Source of the DNA: Elusimicrobiota bacterium
Lineage (GTDB): Bacteria > Elusimicrobiota > Elusimicrobia > FEN-1173
NCBI GenBank assembly: GCA_016722575.1
Contig: JADKIY010000001.1
Span: 786,997-850,996, forward strand
Direction: 5' to 3'
DNA length: 64,000 nucleotides
Both the position numbers and the translations under genes were made by a program. The notes under the pieces were generated by a model. That model searched no databases and was not told the DNA's origin. It saw nothing but the letters and a program-made list of their open reading frames with translations. The first letter of the stretch is position 1. Every line of letters begins with the position of its first letter. This document shows positions 43,768 through 53,520 of the stretch, one piece after another.

Positions 43768-44092
43768 GGCACCGGGGGCGGCACCGCTTCTCTCAACAAG
43801 GAATTGATCCCGGTGGCCAACCCGAAGGCAATGGACGTCGGCGACGTATTCATCCGGGGCAGGTTCCTGGCCATGCCGTCTGAATTGTCGACTTGGCGGA
43901 AAATGCGAAGGGGGACCGGGTTTTTTGCTGGTCCAAAGTTATATGCCGGCCCAGGAGATTCACGTGCTGAATAATCCCGATCGCCGTTTAAGTCCGTGGT
44001 GTCGAGCGGGCGACTTGGACAAACTTGACACCCCGGAATGGATTTTTCATTGGTCCGACTTGAAACGTTTCGCCGAAAAGGGGTGTCCTTGA
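43768..44092 (+). pseudogene. DUF4846-like gene fragment, frameshifted
   Basis: Reading in two frames gives 'GTGGGTASLNKELIPVA', 'DVGDVFIRG', then (after an indel at about 43862) 'PGHAVxIVDLAEN', 'LLVQSYMPAQEIHVLNNP', 'LSPWC' and 'TPEWIFHWSDLKRF', ending TGA at 44090-44092. These match the C-terminal half of DUF4846 proteins. The N-terminal half is missing; it is replaced by the activase-like fragment. Confidence 0.55.
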
Positions 44093-44275
44093 CGAGGTTC
44101 CCCCTCTCGATCCTTGGGATCCGTTGGCTTGCGCTCCCGGCCTTTGGGGTCCTTCCATCGGTCCAGGATTGGATGGATTTTGAGGCGGCCGTCCGAAGCG
44201 GTAAAATCGATAAACGCGAAGCGCGGGAAAGGCTTCCCGGCGCACGCCTGGCAAAAAGACCGCGAAGTTGACCGG
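44093..44275 (+). pseudogene. Short coding remnant, unassigned
   Basis: A stretch with 'VQDWMDFEAAVRSGKIDKRE' and, one frame on, 'AHAWQKDREVDRWAEE' then a stop at about 44290 has protein-like composition, but I cannot assign it. The 44290-44425 remainder up to the amidohydrolase holds no gene I can see. Confidence 0.3.
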
Positions 44276-44441
44276 TGGGCGGAAGAATGAGTGGAATGTT
44301 GGCCATCGGTGCGTTGGATGGAAAAATGTTTGGCTCGATGGGCGGGGGGACTTTGTTTTGTGGGGCGCATTGGGAAAAAAGTAAGCTGTCCCTCGTTGCG
44401 GGGGATGGCGGGGCGGGGCGGCCCAACTTTGAGGAGATGAA

Positions 44442-45356
44442 ATGCTGATTACCAACGCGCACGTTCACTTGATCGAGCTTCAAAAGATGATTGAACTTCA
44501 GGGGGATGTGCGACTGCCGGCGTCCATCTCCGTCCTTAAAGATTTGGAATCCACGCTGCCTCTGTTGGCCCCGGAAGTCGCGCTTCGGCAAATGGACGAG
44601 GCGGGAATCGCGCGCTCCGTTCTCTACGCGGTGGAGGCGCCCATCGTCTACTCTTCGAACGAATACGTTTCCCTGTTGTGCAAAAAATATCCCGACCGAT
44701 TCATCGGTTTCGCGTCGGTGAATCCCCTGGACCCGGCGGCCCCGGAGAAGCTGGAGCACGCGGTCAAAAATTTGGGCCTCAAGGGTTTGAAGCTGCATCC
44801 GCCCCTTCAGGGCTTTTCGGCCAACGACCCGCGCGCCTTCTCGACCTACGAGAAGGCCCAGGCGTTGAACGTCCCCATCGTCTTTCACGTGGGCAGCACC
44901 CCCTTCGGTTGCCTGTGCCGGTTGGAACACGCCTCGCCGCTCCTCCTGGATGAAGTCGCGGTGACCTTCCCGAAGCTCCGCCTCCTGATCACCCATCTCG
45001 GCACGTTGTGGCACAACGAGTCTTTTATGGTGGTCGAGAAGAATCCGAATGTCTACATCGACACGGCCGCCTACGTGACGGAAATCAAAACCATATTGAC
45101 CCCGGACATCATCACGCGAATCGGGCCGGACAAAATCATCTTCGGCACCGACTACCCCATGCCCTACGCGGGGAAAGTGCACCGCATGAAAGAGTTCGTG
45201 GACGTCGTGAAATCCATCGAGGTGGGGGCCGACGTTCTGGCCGATATATTCCACAACAACTTCCTTCGACTGCTGGAGGGGGACGCTGCCGCCGGGCAAA
45301 CGATCAACGCCAAGGACATGCTGGCGCGCCTGGCGGGGCCAGGGCGTCCCGGCTAA
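44442..45356 (+). CDS. Amidohydrolase family protein (Amidohydrolase_2 type)
   Basis: 304 residues, TIM-barrel metal-dependent hydrolase/decarboxylase type. Starts 'MLITNAHVHLIEL' (HxH metal site), then 'GLKGLKLHPPLQGF', 'VPIVFHVGSTPFG' (His), 'LRLLITHLGT' (His) and 'KIIFGTDYPMPY' (Asp). SD 'gaggag' at about 44431. It is intact although its neighbours are frameshifted. It precedes a PaaK-like ligase gene with 13 nt between them, so a shared pathway on an aromatic or carboxylate substrate is plausible. Confidence 0.88.
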   Translation: MLITNAHVHLIELQKMIELQGDVRLPASISVLKDLESTLPLLAPEVALRQMDEAGIARSVLYAVEAPIVYSSNEYVSLLCKKYPDRFIGFASVNPLDPAAPEKLEHAVKNLGLKGLKLHPPLQGFSANDPRAFSTYEKAQALNVPIVFHVGSTPFGCLCRLEHASPLLLDEVAVTFPKLRLLITHLGTLWHNESFMVVEKNPNVYIDTAAYVTEIKTILTPDIITRIGPDKIIFGTDYPMPYAGKVHRMKEFVDVVKSIEVGADVLADIFHNNFLRLLEGDAAAGQTINAKDMLARLAGPGRPG

Positions 45357-45369
45357 GGGGCTGGCCCCC

Positions 45370-46782
45370 ATGTCGATTTTCTCCGCCCTCCGCCACCGAT
45401 TGGTTCGGTGGGAGTACCAACGCCTGGCGGATTACCTCTCGAACGTCGACCCCGAGGCCATTGAAAAAGAAAGCGAACAACGGGTTTTGACGGCGTTTCG
45501 CCGCTGGACGCGCGCCGTTCCGGCCTATCGGGAACTGGCGTCGTTGGCGGCCACCCTGGCGGACTTCAAAAGGAACGTCCCCGTGTGCGACAAGGAGTCC
45601 CACTTTCAGGGGCACGATTTGCGGAGTCTTTGTCCCGACGGGGACCTTTCCCGCGTTCGGCTTTTTTATTCCAGTTCGGGTTCGTCGCGGGTTTTCTCCT
45701 ACGGGGCGGAATCGTGGCAAGACCCCCGGCGGTCGGCCCTTGAACTGGAGTTCGTTCTGCACGACAGCCTCTCGGTCTTTGACCGGAAAACGCTGATCGT
45801 CAACGGCCTGCCGATGGGGGTGAAGGTCCACACCCGGACGATTCCGTTGATCGAAAGCGGGACGCGCGCGGATGTCGTGTGGGCGCTTTTGAAGAAGCTC
45901 AAAATGAATTCGACCAGTTCGTCATTTTCGGGGAGCCGCTTTTTCTAAAGCATTTGATCGAAGGCGGAATCGAGGAGAACGTGCCCTGGCGGGAGTTGGC
46001 GGTCCACCTTGTCACCGGTTCCGAATACGTCGCGGAAAATTACCGATCGTACCTCGGCGGATTGCTCGGCATCGATTTTGAAAACCGCGACACGGGCAGC
46101 ATCACCATCAACTACGGCCTTTCGGAGATAGCCAACAGCGTCGCGCACGAGACGCCCGAGACGATCCTGGCGCGGCGGCGCGCCCACGCCGACCCCGCCC
46201 TGCGAAAAACCATTTACGGGACGGATACGCGGCTTTGCCCCGCTATCCTTCAGTACCACCCCTACCAGAATTACCTTGAAACCCTCGGGCCGCCGGGGGA
46301 AACGGGGGAGTTGGTGGTGACCACGCCCGACGCTCAAAAAAACTTTCCCTGGTGCGTTACAACACCGAGGACGCGGCGCGGCTCATCGGTTACGGGGCGT
46401 TCGATCGACGTCTTCGGGAAGCGGGGCTGGAGTCTCGGCGGCCGCGGTTTCGGCTTCCTTTCGTTTTCGGCTGGGGGCAAGGTCAAGGCCCTGACGACAA
46501 CGTTCGACCCCTGTGCGCGGAAGAGATCAAAGAAGCGCTTTACGCCGACCCGGAGGTCGCTGCCCGATTCACGGGACGGTTCCGCCTGCCGGATGGGCGA
46601 GAACCGCCTGACGCTGATTCTTCCTCGGCCGGGGGTGAAAAACGGGGACGGGCCCTCGGCAGGAGGGGTGGCGAAAAGGCTTGCGTTTACACGGCCGCGA
46701 GATCGCCGTGCGGGCGATTCTTCTCGAGTATTCCGACGGGTTTGCGCCGGACTTCGACCGCAAAACCGTTTACATCGACTAA
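45370..46782 (+). pseudogene. PaaK/LuxE-like adenylate-forming ligase, multiple frameshifts
   Basis: Reading across frames recovers an about 470-residue phenylacetate-CoA-ligase-like protein: helical N-terminus, 'FYSSSGSSRVFSYG' (phosphate-binding loop), then after an indel at about 45900 'FDQFVIFGEPLFLKHLIEGG', 'INYGLSEIANSVAHE' and 'GETGELVVTTPDAQKNFP', after another at about 46345 'VRYNTEDAARLIGYG', and after one at about 46600 'NRLTLILPRPGVKNGDGPSA' and a C-terminal domain ending 'FDRKTVYID' at 46782. Family role: activation of a carboxylate with ATP. Breaks may be sequencing errors. It converges on the lyase-like gene; the two stop codons overlap (46779-46782). Confidence 0.6.
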
Positions 46783-48096
46783 AGCCGTTCGTATTCCGCC
46801 AAATAGTCCCCGGTGCGGCAATCGGGGCGGCGGGTTTGTTTCAGCCCCGGGATTTCCCGCCGCCGACTCCAAAGATCCGCCACGCGGCCCGCCACCCATT
46901 TCATCGTCCCGGGATTGTAATGCCCCAGGGGGATCGCCAGGCGGATCATCCGCACGCCCTTGGCTTGCTCGGGCGTCAGCATGTTCTCGGCGGCCAGAAT
47001 GCCGGACTCCAAGTAAAGCTGTGCAAAGGCGCGCTCCGGGTGTCGGTCTTTGGGCAAACAGCCCAAAAGCCCGGCAGTGTCGATGAAGACCGCGTAGCCG
47101 GCGGGGGCGACACCACGGGGAACTCCCGCGGCTTTTAAGCGGGTCCAAAGCTCCTGGGCGTTCCGGACGCGGCGGCGCAAGAGCTTTTTCGCTGCGCAGG
47201 GATTTTCGCAGGACCGAATACAAACGGGCCTTGGCGTCGACCGATAGGCCCTCGCCGACCAGCATCAAGCGGTCTTGGAATTTGAAGTGAAGGTCCTCGC
47301 GGCGGGTCGCAAGGAACCCGCCTACATCCACGGGGAAGTCTTTGGTGGCGCTCATGGTGCAGCCGTCGGAATGGGAGCAGAATTCCCGGACAATGTCGGC
47401 GATGGAACGTTGGGCGTATCCGGCTCCCGTTCGCGGATGAACCACGCGTTCTCCGCAACCGGCAGGCGTCGATAAACACGAGCGCCCCGACCGATCGGGC
47501 GTATTGATGCACTTCCGGATGTTTTGCATCGACACGGGGTGCCCGCCGACGGCATTGACGGAGGTTTCGACCATGACGTAGGCGATCCGGTCGGCGCCGT
47601 GGTCGCGGACGAACGCTTTAGAGCCTCACGTCCAAATTGCCCTTGAAGGATGGTCTCCGTGGAGGTCGTGGGCCTCTGCGACCGGAATGGCCCGGGGCTC
47701 GGCGCCGAGAACCTCCGGATGCAGGCGGGTGGTGGGGAACAGCAGATTGTGCAGAACGACTTTCCCCGGCGCGGCGAGCGTCGAGGCCAGGACCAGTTCG
47801 GCCGTCCGCCCTGGGCCGCGGGAAGGACGTGCTCGTAGCCGTAGCCCTCCTGGAACAGAGCCCCAAAGACATGAAGTCGGACTCGTGCCGGCCTTTGCCG
47901 GAGGGGAAGCGGGCGGTTCGGGAAGATGCATGAGACTGTCCGTCACGAGGTCGACGCGCGCCAGTTGGTTGGTGATCAGGTGCGTGTTGCCGTGAACGCC
48001 GTTCAGCACCTCCGGCGCGCGGCGCGGAAAAGCGCACCGCCAAGCGCATGAGGCCCAGGCGATGCAGCCGCAGAACAGCGCGCCCGGTTTGTCCAC
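46779..48096 (-). pseudogene. Tryptophanase/tyrosine phenol-lyase-like PLP enzyme, frameshifted copy
   Basis: Across frames: 'ITNQLARVDLVTDS', 'SDFMSLGLC', 'GYGYEHVLPAAQGGRTAELV', 'RIAYVMVETSVNAVGGHPVS', 'FIDACRFAENAWFIREREPG' and 'MSATKDFPVDVGGFLATRRE'. These align with beta-eliminating lyases; the Lys of 'ATKD' is the expected PLP lysine, but the preceding conserved Lys is Thr. The C-terminal third has 'VLRKSLRSEKLLRRRVRNAR' and 'LYLESGILAAENMLTPEQ'. The family splits amino acids to ammonia, pyruvate and a leaving group. The start is probably a GTG overlapping the ThiF-like stop. At least four indels disturb the frame. Confidence 0.65.
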
Positions 48097-48860
48097 TATT
48101 TCTTAACGGCGCCGGAATCCGCCCCTCCATGGGGTCGTAGAACCGGAAGTTCGGCGCCAGCGCCAAGGAGCCCCAACCGGTTAAAACTTTAAAGATTTCG
48201 TTGGCCATAAGAACGCACGTCAGCCAGACCATGGGCGCGAGCGTCGTGCCTTCCCCTTTTTGCATGAGGCGTTCGACGGTGGGCGGGGATAGTATTCGGC
48301 CAGGCCTTCGACCCCTGCAGCCGGAGGGAATGGAGAATCAATTCACGGCTCTCCTGGTCGGAAATGCTCGCCACGGCCCGGCCGATGGTCAGCAGCGTAG
48401 ACTTCCTCCAGAGTGGCGTGTCGGCCGTGAAAACGCGGACGTTCCCGTACGCCACGGCCCATCCTCGATCAGCGGGATCTTTTGGCCCGGGCCGCCCGGC
48501 TAAGGGTCACGATAGCGCGAATGTCGTCGATGCTGAGAGCGACGGCGTCGACGCCTTCAGAACCTCGCCGATGTTTTGGTCGGTCATTGTGAGGTATTTG
48601 CGCGTGCGGATGGCGGGGTTGATTCGGCGGAGGAACTCCTCGGTTACCTCTGTTTTCAGCCGACCGTTGGTGTCCGTGAACGAATAGATCTGGCGGTTGG
48701 AATTGGTGGGTTCAAAGGTCCCGTGGTCCACCAGAACAAAGGATTCGACCCCCAGCCTGGCCAAATTTTCGACGACGACACCGCCCAGACCGCCGAGCCC
48801 GCAGACGGCCACGCAAGCTTTGCGGAGGATTTCCTGGTCTTTTTCCGTCAGCAAACCCAT
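48096..48860 (-). pseudogene. ThiF/MoeB/HesA-like E1 adenylyltransferase, frameshifted copy
   Basis: Starts 'MGLLTEKDQEILRKACVAV' and continues 'CGLGGLGGVVVENLARLG' and 'LVDHGTFEPTNSNRQIYSF', the nucleotide-binding Gly motif and D-x-F-E-x-x-N-x-N-R-Q of E1-like enzymes. The frame breaks at about 48555 and again near 48290 and 48110, but the alternate frames continue the protein to 'FRFYDPMEGRIP'. About 255 residues. No CxxC zinc pairs are seen. E1-like proteins adenylate the C-terminus of ubiquitin-like carriers or peptides, or tRNA t6A. The adjacent lyase-like gene suggests joint action. Confidence 0.65.
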
Positions 48861-49426
48861 GTTGCGATTGACTTGTTTTGATAGTGATCGGACCAGACCA
48901 TACGGCCTCCAATGGAAATTTGCGATGCTCCATCATGTCACGTTCGGGAGGGGAAATCAACGTCGCAAATCATGCCGGAATCCATGGTGCGGGTCTCTGG
49001 CCCGCAACCAATCGGGGGATTTTTTCAATGGATCCAAACGACTTTCGAGGCGTGTCGGCCTGTTCCCAGGCGCACCGATCTGACGCGGGATTTCCAAAAC
49101 AACGATCGAATCAGAGTTGTGGGCCAGGATCATGACGCGGGGGGGACCGTTTGACCATACAGCCAGGATTGGACGCCGTATGAGATTCAGGGCAAGGTGG
49201 AGCGGAGACTTCTTTCCGGCCCCGGGGCGGGGGTTTTCGGGGCGGGATTTAATGGGGCCAGCCTGTCGATGGCGAAGCCCCGCGCCATCACTGATCGCTG
49301 GCCTTCGTCGCGCCGCGCAAAGGAGAGTTCCGCCGACGATAATGGTCGACGGTCAAAACCGGCGGACCCCTCACCCCGACGCTCTCCCCACGGACGGGGA
49401 AAGGGGGACGTTGATTCTTTTATAAC

Positions 49427-49682
49427 TTAATATAGGGAAACCCCAAACGTTATTTGGATTTCCAACGGGGCAAATCGGACCAGGTAGGTGAAAAAATGGG
49501 CCAGGATTTTGTTTGTCCCGTGGGCGACCATGCTTTCGTAGCGACCGCGTTGGAATTCTTTTAGGTCAGGGCCTTCGAAACACAATTTCCGTTCTTAAAA
49601 CAATTGGTGCAATACCGGTCCGACTCCCGTCGGCGGGATCTTTGTTGAACGGCATCAGGCAAGATTCGCAGGAATTTTTCAT
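49427..49682 (-). pseudogene. Zinc-ribbon protein gene, frameshifted copy
   Basis: Starts 'MKNSCESCLMPFNKDP'; an indel after 'KDP' shifts the frame relative to the right-arm copy (61372-61617). See that entry. Confidence 0.5.
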
Positions 49683-51454
49683 TTGAAAAAATGGCGAAAC
49701 GGGCGGCCCCTCCTTCGGAGGCGGGGCCTATTCGGCCGGTCGCAAACGCCTGCCACTGGCAGGCGGGACCCACGCGGCACTTCCGCTAGCGCGGTCGGGA
49801 TTTTCCTCTTTCCCGCGATTTCGCGGCTCCTCCGAGACCGGCCCTGGTGGCCGAAACCTGCTGCGGCACGAAAAGGAGATTCCGCTGTTGTTCCTTTGCT
49901 GCGACGGGTCGCCGATCGATGATCGGAAATTAAACGCCTTTCGCCTCCGCGGACGCCGGCCCGATCGTCACGCGGCGGTCGGGAGAAGAAGGATCCGCTT
50001 TCCGGGAGAAATCGAGGAAAAAATCCTAACGGTCGTTGAGTCAAGCGATTGTGGAGAGGGCGGGTGTGGCGGGCAAGAGTGCGAAAAAGAAAACGATGAG
50101 ATCGGGCGAAAGCCGGGCCGGGGGGTGGGGGCCGGGGGAGGGAAAAAACCCGGAAGAGCCACCTTCTTCCCCGGGGGAAAAAATGGCGGCTTTTTGAAAT
50201 TCCTACAACTGTGGTGCCACTGACCTTCCCTAATATAGCACACCACTTTTGGGAAAACTACCGACTGACCGGCGAATACCACATCCGGCCGTCGAAATTG
50301 GGGACGGAATGAGGCGGGCCCCTCCTTTCATTCCCTCGCCCCCTGGGAGAGGGCTAGGTGAGGGGTCCGCCGCTTTTCGACCGTCGACCGCTATCACCGG
50401 CGGAAACCACCGCGCCGCTGTCCTCACCGTCACGGTGATTATCAATGGTGATCGTATGGTGGTAGATCATTGATTGTCCGTCCCCGGCGCTCAGCCACCA
50501 AAGCCCGCGCCTGAAAAACCCAACCCCGCAAACCCGGAAAACCCCCGGCCTTCGGCCGGGAGAAGTCTCCTCTCCGGTTGATTCGTTCCCCCCGGAAAAC
50601 CCCCGGACGCTGACCGCTGCGGTTGATCGTTTCACCCCGGGTCGCTCCGGCGGCTCGGCACGGTGCGCCTCGCCACCTCCGCTCCGTCGCCTGGGGGACT
50701 GTACCGCTGTCCGCTGTGGTGGGAACGCGGTTTCCGGGCTAGCGCCCTCCAACCAGCCCTTCGGGCCCAGGGCCTTTTCGGCCCGTCGCAATCGCGTGCC
50801 ACCGGCACGCGCGACCCTCGCCTCCCTCGGCTCGGTCAAAACTCCCGCTCGGAGCGTGGTCCGCGGCCCCGCCCTCGGGCTCAGTCGTCCCCGCAAACTG
50901 TCATTCCCTAGTGGGTAGATCGCCCGGCGCGGGGCCACTCCACACTGGCGAGAGGAACGCCGCCCGCTCCGCCGTGAGGGAACCCCCAAAAAATTCCCAA
51001 GGCCTGGCGCGCGCAAATCCAGGTTGTTGCCAAAGGGCGGCAATGGTCTTATATAGTCGTCCCCGGGGTCAAAAACACAGCCCCCGGGGCCGCACTTCAA
51101 CTCCATTCGCAGGCCCAGCCTTGTCTCCAAGGCCCGGCCAGCCCCGCCGTCGCGCCTCGCGCGTGGGCTCGCTCACAAAATGCCAGCTTCATTGTTTTCG
51201 CGGTTGGGTAAGGGTTTCTCGGGTCACAACAACCTCAGTGCTTGGTGGTGGCCTCTGCAAGCACCGGCTCCATTGCGCCGCCGCGCCGGCCACACATCGG
51301 CCCGCGCGTCACCGCTGCCGGTGCTGCCAGGCTTAAACCGCCCCCCCTCCCCCCAATACCGCGGCCACAATTCGGCCGCATTGGGCGGGCTGGGGGGCTG
51401 CCTGGCTGGTGGCCCCCCAACCCCCCGGGTTTTTCCACCAAAACCAAAAACACT

Positions 51455-51542
51455 GAATTGGGCGCACGAACCGCGCCCAATTCAAAAGCCACCTAGCCCG
51501 AATTTTCCAGGTGGATCTCGGGATTTGATGGAAAATTCGGGC
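51455..51542. other. Two perfect long hairpins downstream of treT
   Basis: GAATTGGGCGC / GCGCCCAATTC (51455-51483, 7-nt loop) and a 14-bp stem GCCCGAATTTTCCA / TGGAAAATTCGGGC (51496-51542, 19-nt loop). They follow the trehalose operon on its transcribed strand and may act as terminator or mRNA-stabilising structures. Confidence 0.6.
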
Positions 51543-51641
51543 CTTTTCCGCCTCAGTCTTCGCGCCCAACTGGGGAATCCGGGTTCATTCGGAAAAGTTT
51601 TCTGCGGGAATTTTCTTGTTTTCTAATGATAATTGTCTTGG

Positions 51642-52865
51642 CTAAAGGCGGATGATATGTTCCCCTGGATTTAAGACGGAATGGAACAGCATGAGGTAAT
51701 CCCTCAAATGCCGGGTCACAAGGAAATTTTGCCTAACATGTTGACGGCCGTTTTCCCCTAATTTCTTCGCCCAGAGGGGCTCTTTCAACAGACGCGTCAT
51801 CGCCCGGGCGGCTTCGGCCACTGAATCCACCAACAACCCCGTGTGCTCGTGAAGGACCTGTTGGGGAATGCCGCCCACGGCGCCGCCGATCACTGGCCGT
51901 CCTTTCCAAAGGGCCTCCGAAACGGTCAACCCAAAACCCTCGCGGAGCGATTTCTGAACGACGACCGCTGAGGCCCGTTGAAGGGCATTAATTTCGATAT
52001 GGCTCGTGGGGGGAAGGTTCAGAACGATAATATCGGGGTTCCCCTTGGCCTTTTCCCGCACCTCGGCCAACACCTGTATTCCCTCAGGATCATCGTCCGC
52101 GGCCCCTCCAACGATCAAAAGCCGGGCCGGACATTCTTTGCGCGCCCATTGGAAGGCCTCGATCACCCCCACCGGGTCCTTCAGCCGGTCAAACCGCGAA
52201 ACCTGCGTGACCAAGGGTTTATCCAGAGGCACGCCGAGCCTTTCGATAATGGTTTTGATTTCCCGATCCTCCAAGGGTCGGTTTTTGTCGCTCAATGGGT
52301 CGATGGACGGGGCGATCAATACCTGGGGAATGGGAAGGTTTTGGGCGAAGGCGGGGGTCGAAAAAACGGCTGCGTCGAAGGATTCAATGATGGGCCGCAA
52401 ATAATCCCAAAGAATTTGGTCCCGCTGGGTCAGATCGATGTGGCAACGCCAAATCCACCGGTTTTTCCAGGCCGCCCTCTTTTGGACCAGGGGGGCGGGC
52501 TGGGGGTCATGAATATAAACGATGTCCGAGTCCAATGCCAGGAGCGCCGCGTTTCCTTCGACGGTTTCCTCATACACGCGAAAATCCGCCGGTTCAAATC
52601 GAACGGGGTCCCCGTGCAAGGCGTTGTGGATTTTCTTGGTCACAATGTAAAAGGCTTCCCCGCCTTTGAGAACCTCCCATCGGGCGTCCATCCCCAGCCC
52701 CTTCAACAGGGGAATCATTCCGTTCAATATTTCCGCCACCCCGCCGCCGACGGCCGTGGAATTGATATTGACCACCCGTTTCCCGGTCAAGGGCTCGGCC
52801 AAAAGCTGCAATTCCTCCAAAACGTCCGACCCCACCACCGCCCGATAATCCTCAAGCCTAAGCAC
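51642..52865 (-). CDS. treT: Trehalose synthase-type glycosyltransferase (TreT-like, GT4)
   Basis: TreT makes trehalose from a nucleotide-glucose and glucose in a reversible step. 407 residues with GT-B fold: N-terminal 'VVNINSTAVGGGVAEILNGM' (donor-side Gly loop typical of TreT), 'WRCHIDLTQRDQILWDYL', then the C-terminal nucleotide-sugar domain 'VTQVSRFDRLKDPVGVIEAF', 'LLIVGG' and 'QKSLREGFGLTVSEALWKGRPVIGG' region with E-x7-E. Last gene of the minus-strand trehalose operon, overlapping the DUF5752 gene by 8 nt. It gives the organism a second trehalose route besides OtsAB. Confidence 0.88.
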   Translation of the reverse strand: MLRLEDYRAVVGSDVLEELQLLAEPLTGKRVVNINSTAVGGGVAEILNGMIPLLKGLGMDARWEVLKGGEAFYIVTKKIHNALHGDPVRFEPADFRVYEETVEGNAALLALDSDIVYIHDPQPAPLVQKRAAWKNRWIWRCHIDLTQRDQILWDYLRPIIESFDAAVFSTPAFAQNLPIPQVLIAPSIDPLSDKNRPLEDREIKTIIERLGVPLDKPLVTQVSRFDRLKDPVGVIEAFQWARKECPARLLIVGGAADDDPEGIQVLAEVREKAKGNPDIIVLNLPPTSHIEINALQRASAVVVQKSLREGFGLTVSEALWKGRPVIGGAVGGIPQQVLHEHTGLLVDSVAEAARAMTRLLKEPLWAKKLGENGRQHVRQNFLVTRHLRDYLMLFHSVLNPGEHIIRL

Positions 52866-53520
52866 GGGAGCCCTCGGTGGAAGCGAACAATTCGATCAAT
52901 TCCTTCCGAATATCACCCAGGGTTTTTAAAGCCAAATTCACGTCCCGCACTTTTTCGGCAAGCAGAGGGTCCCCCCACTCCGCGGAACACCAAATGGATA
53001 AGTCATTTTCACCCGGCGGCAATCGCAATTTCGCCTCGAAAAGGTGGAGATAGAGGCTCCCGTCGCTCACGCGGGCCAAAGCCTCCGCCAATTCTTTCGG
53101 ATTCGCCGCGACGTGCGGGGTCGGTATGGAAAAACGCCGGGCGGACATGAAAAGGAAGGCTTTTCCCTCGGGCAATTGGGGCGGGGATGGATTTTTCCTC
53201 ACATGGGTTTCGAGAGTCTGGACCAAAGCGGCACGGAGTTGCGCCAAAGTCGAATGCTTTAACGGGTTGACGTCCGACAATGCCTTTGCCAAATCCTTCT
53301 CCCCGGCGATTTTATCCGCCCAGTAGGCGAAATCGTTGACCGGTTCCGGAACCAAAAACTGGTGCTCATATAAAAACCGATGGGTGTGTTGATAGATGAC
53401 CGCTTCGGGGACTTGGCGCAAACCGTCCAACAATTCCCATGCGTTCCGGGCTTTTTCGTTCCGAATCAAGGTCAACGCCAGTCGGGTGAAAAAACGAAAA
53501 GGCGACTTGGCGATTCTCAT
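52858..53520 (-). CDS. DUF5752-like protein, two repeats
   Basis: 220 residues, soluble. Two similar halves: 'ELLDGLRQVPEAVIYQHTHR...NDFAYWADKIAGE' and 'ELAEALARVSDGSLYLHLFE...NDLSIWCSAEWGD'. The pattern (leader helix, conserved H, N-D-[FL]-x-x-W, then 'LRxELxELF') fits DUF5752. ATG at 53520 chosen over an upstream GTG because it overlaps the otsB stop (ATGA). Such proteins are often next to glycosyltransferase or trehalose genes. Biochemical role unknown; a regulatory or osmolyte-sensing role is inference. Confidence 0.75.
   Translation of the reverse strand: MRIAKSPFRFFTRLALTLIRNEKARNAWELLDGLRQVPEAVIYQHTHRFLYEHQFLVPEPVNDFAYWADKIAGEKDLAKALSDVNPLKHSTLAQLRAALVQTLETHVRKNPSPPQLPEGKAFLFMSARRFSIPTPHVAANPKELAEALARVSDGSLYLHLFEAKLRLPPGENDLSIWCSAEWGDPLLAEKVRDVNLALKTLGDIRKELIELFASTEGSRA

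Larger units (their letters stand above)
46700..51013. repeat. Left arm of a long inverted repeat
   Basis: This segment reappears in reverse complement at 60033-64000, with 64000 matching about 46700. It covers the end of the ligase gene, the lyase-like and ThiF-like genes, the zinc-ribbon gene and hairpin-rich DNA. Identity is high but broken by many 1-2 nt indels and one deletion of about 365 nt in the right arm. The inner boundary is at 'ccaaggcctggcgcgc'. Confidence 0.92.
48861..51641. other. Gene-poor, hairpin- and repeat-rich DNA
   Basis: Apart from the zinc-ribbon gene I see no convincing gene. The DNA holds inverted copies of 'ggtcgacggtcaaaaccgg...cggacccctcacc' (49344-49390 and 50340-50395), 'CCTCACCC...CTCTCCC' intergenic repeats, and two blocks (49710-49790 and 50780-50850) with the same hairpin order 'ggcc-ttcggcc-gtcgcaa-cgc-tgccac-ggca-gcg-gaccc'. 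An extended -10 (TGCTATATT, minus strand, about 50232-50240) is possible. 51014-51640 lies outside the inverted repeat. Confidence 0.6.

Noticed and set aside
49300..50900. CRISPR-like array
   Set aside because: Repeats are few, of different lengths, inverted relative to each other and without regular spacers; no cas genes in the window.
50354..51130. 258-codon minus-strand open frame in the left arm
   Set aside because: Arg/Gly/Pro-rich, built from hairpin repeats, and not preserved as one frame in the right arm.
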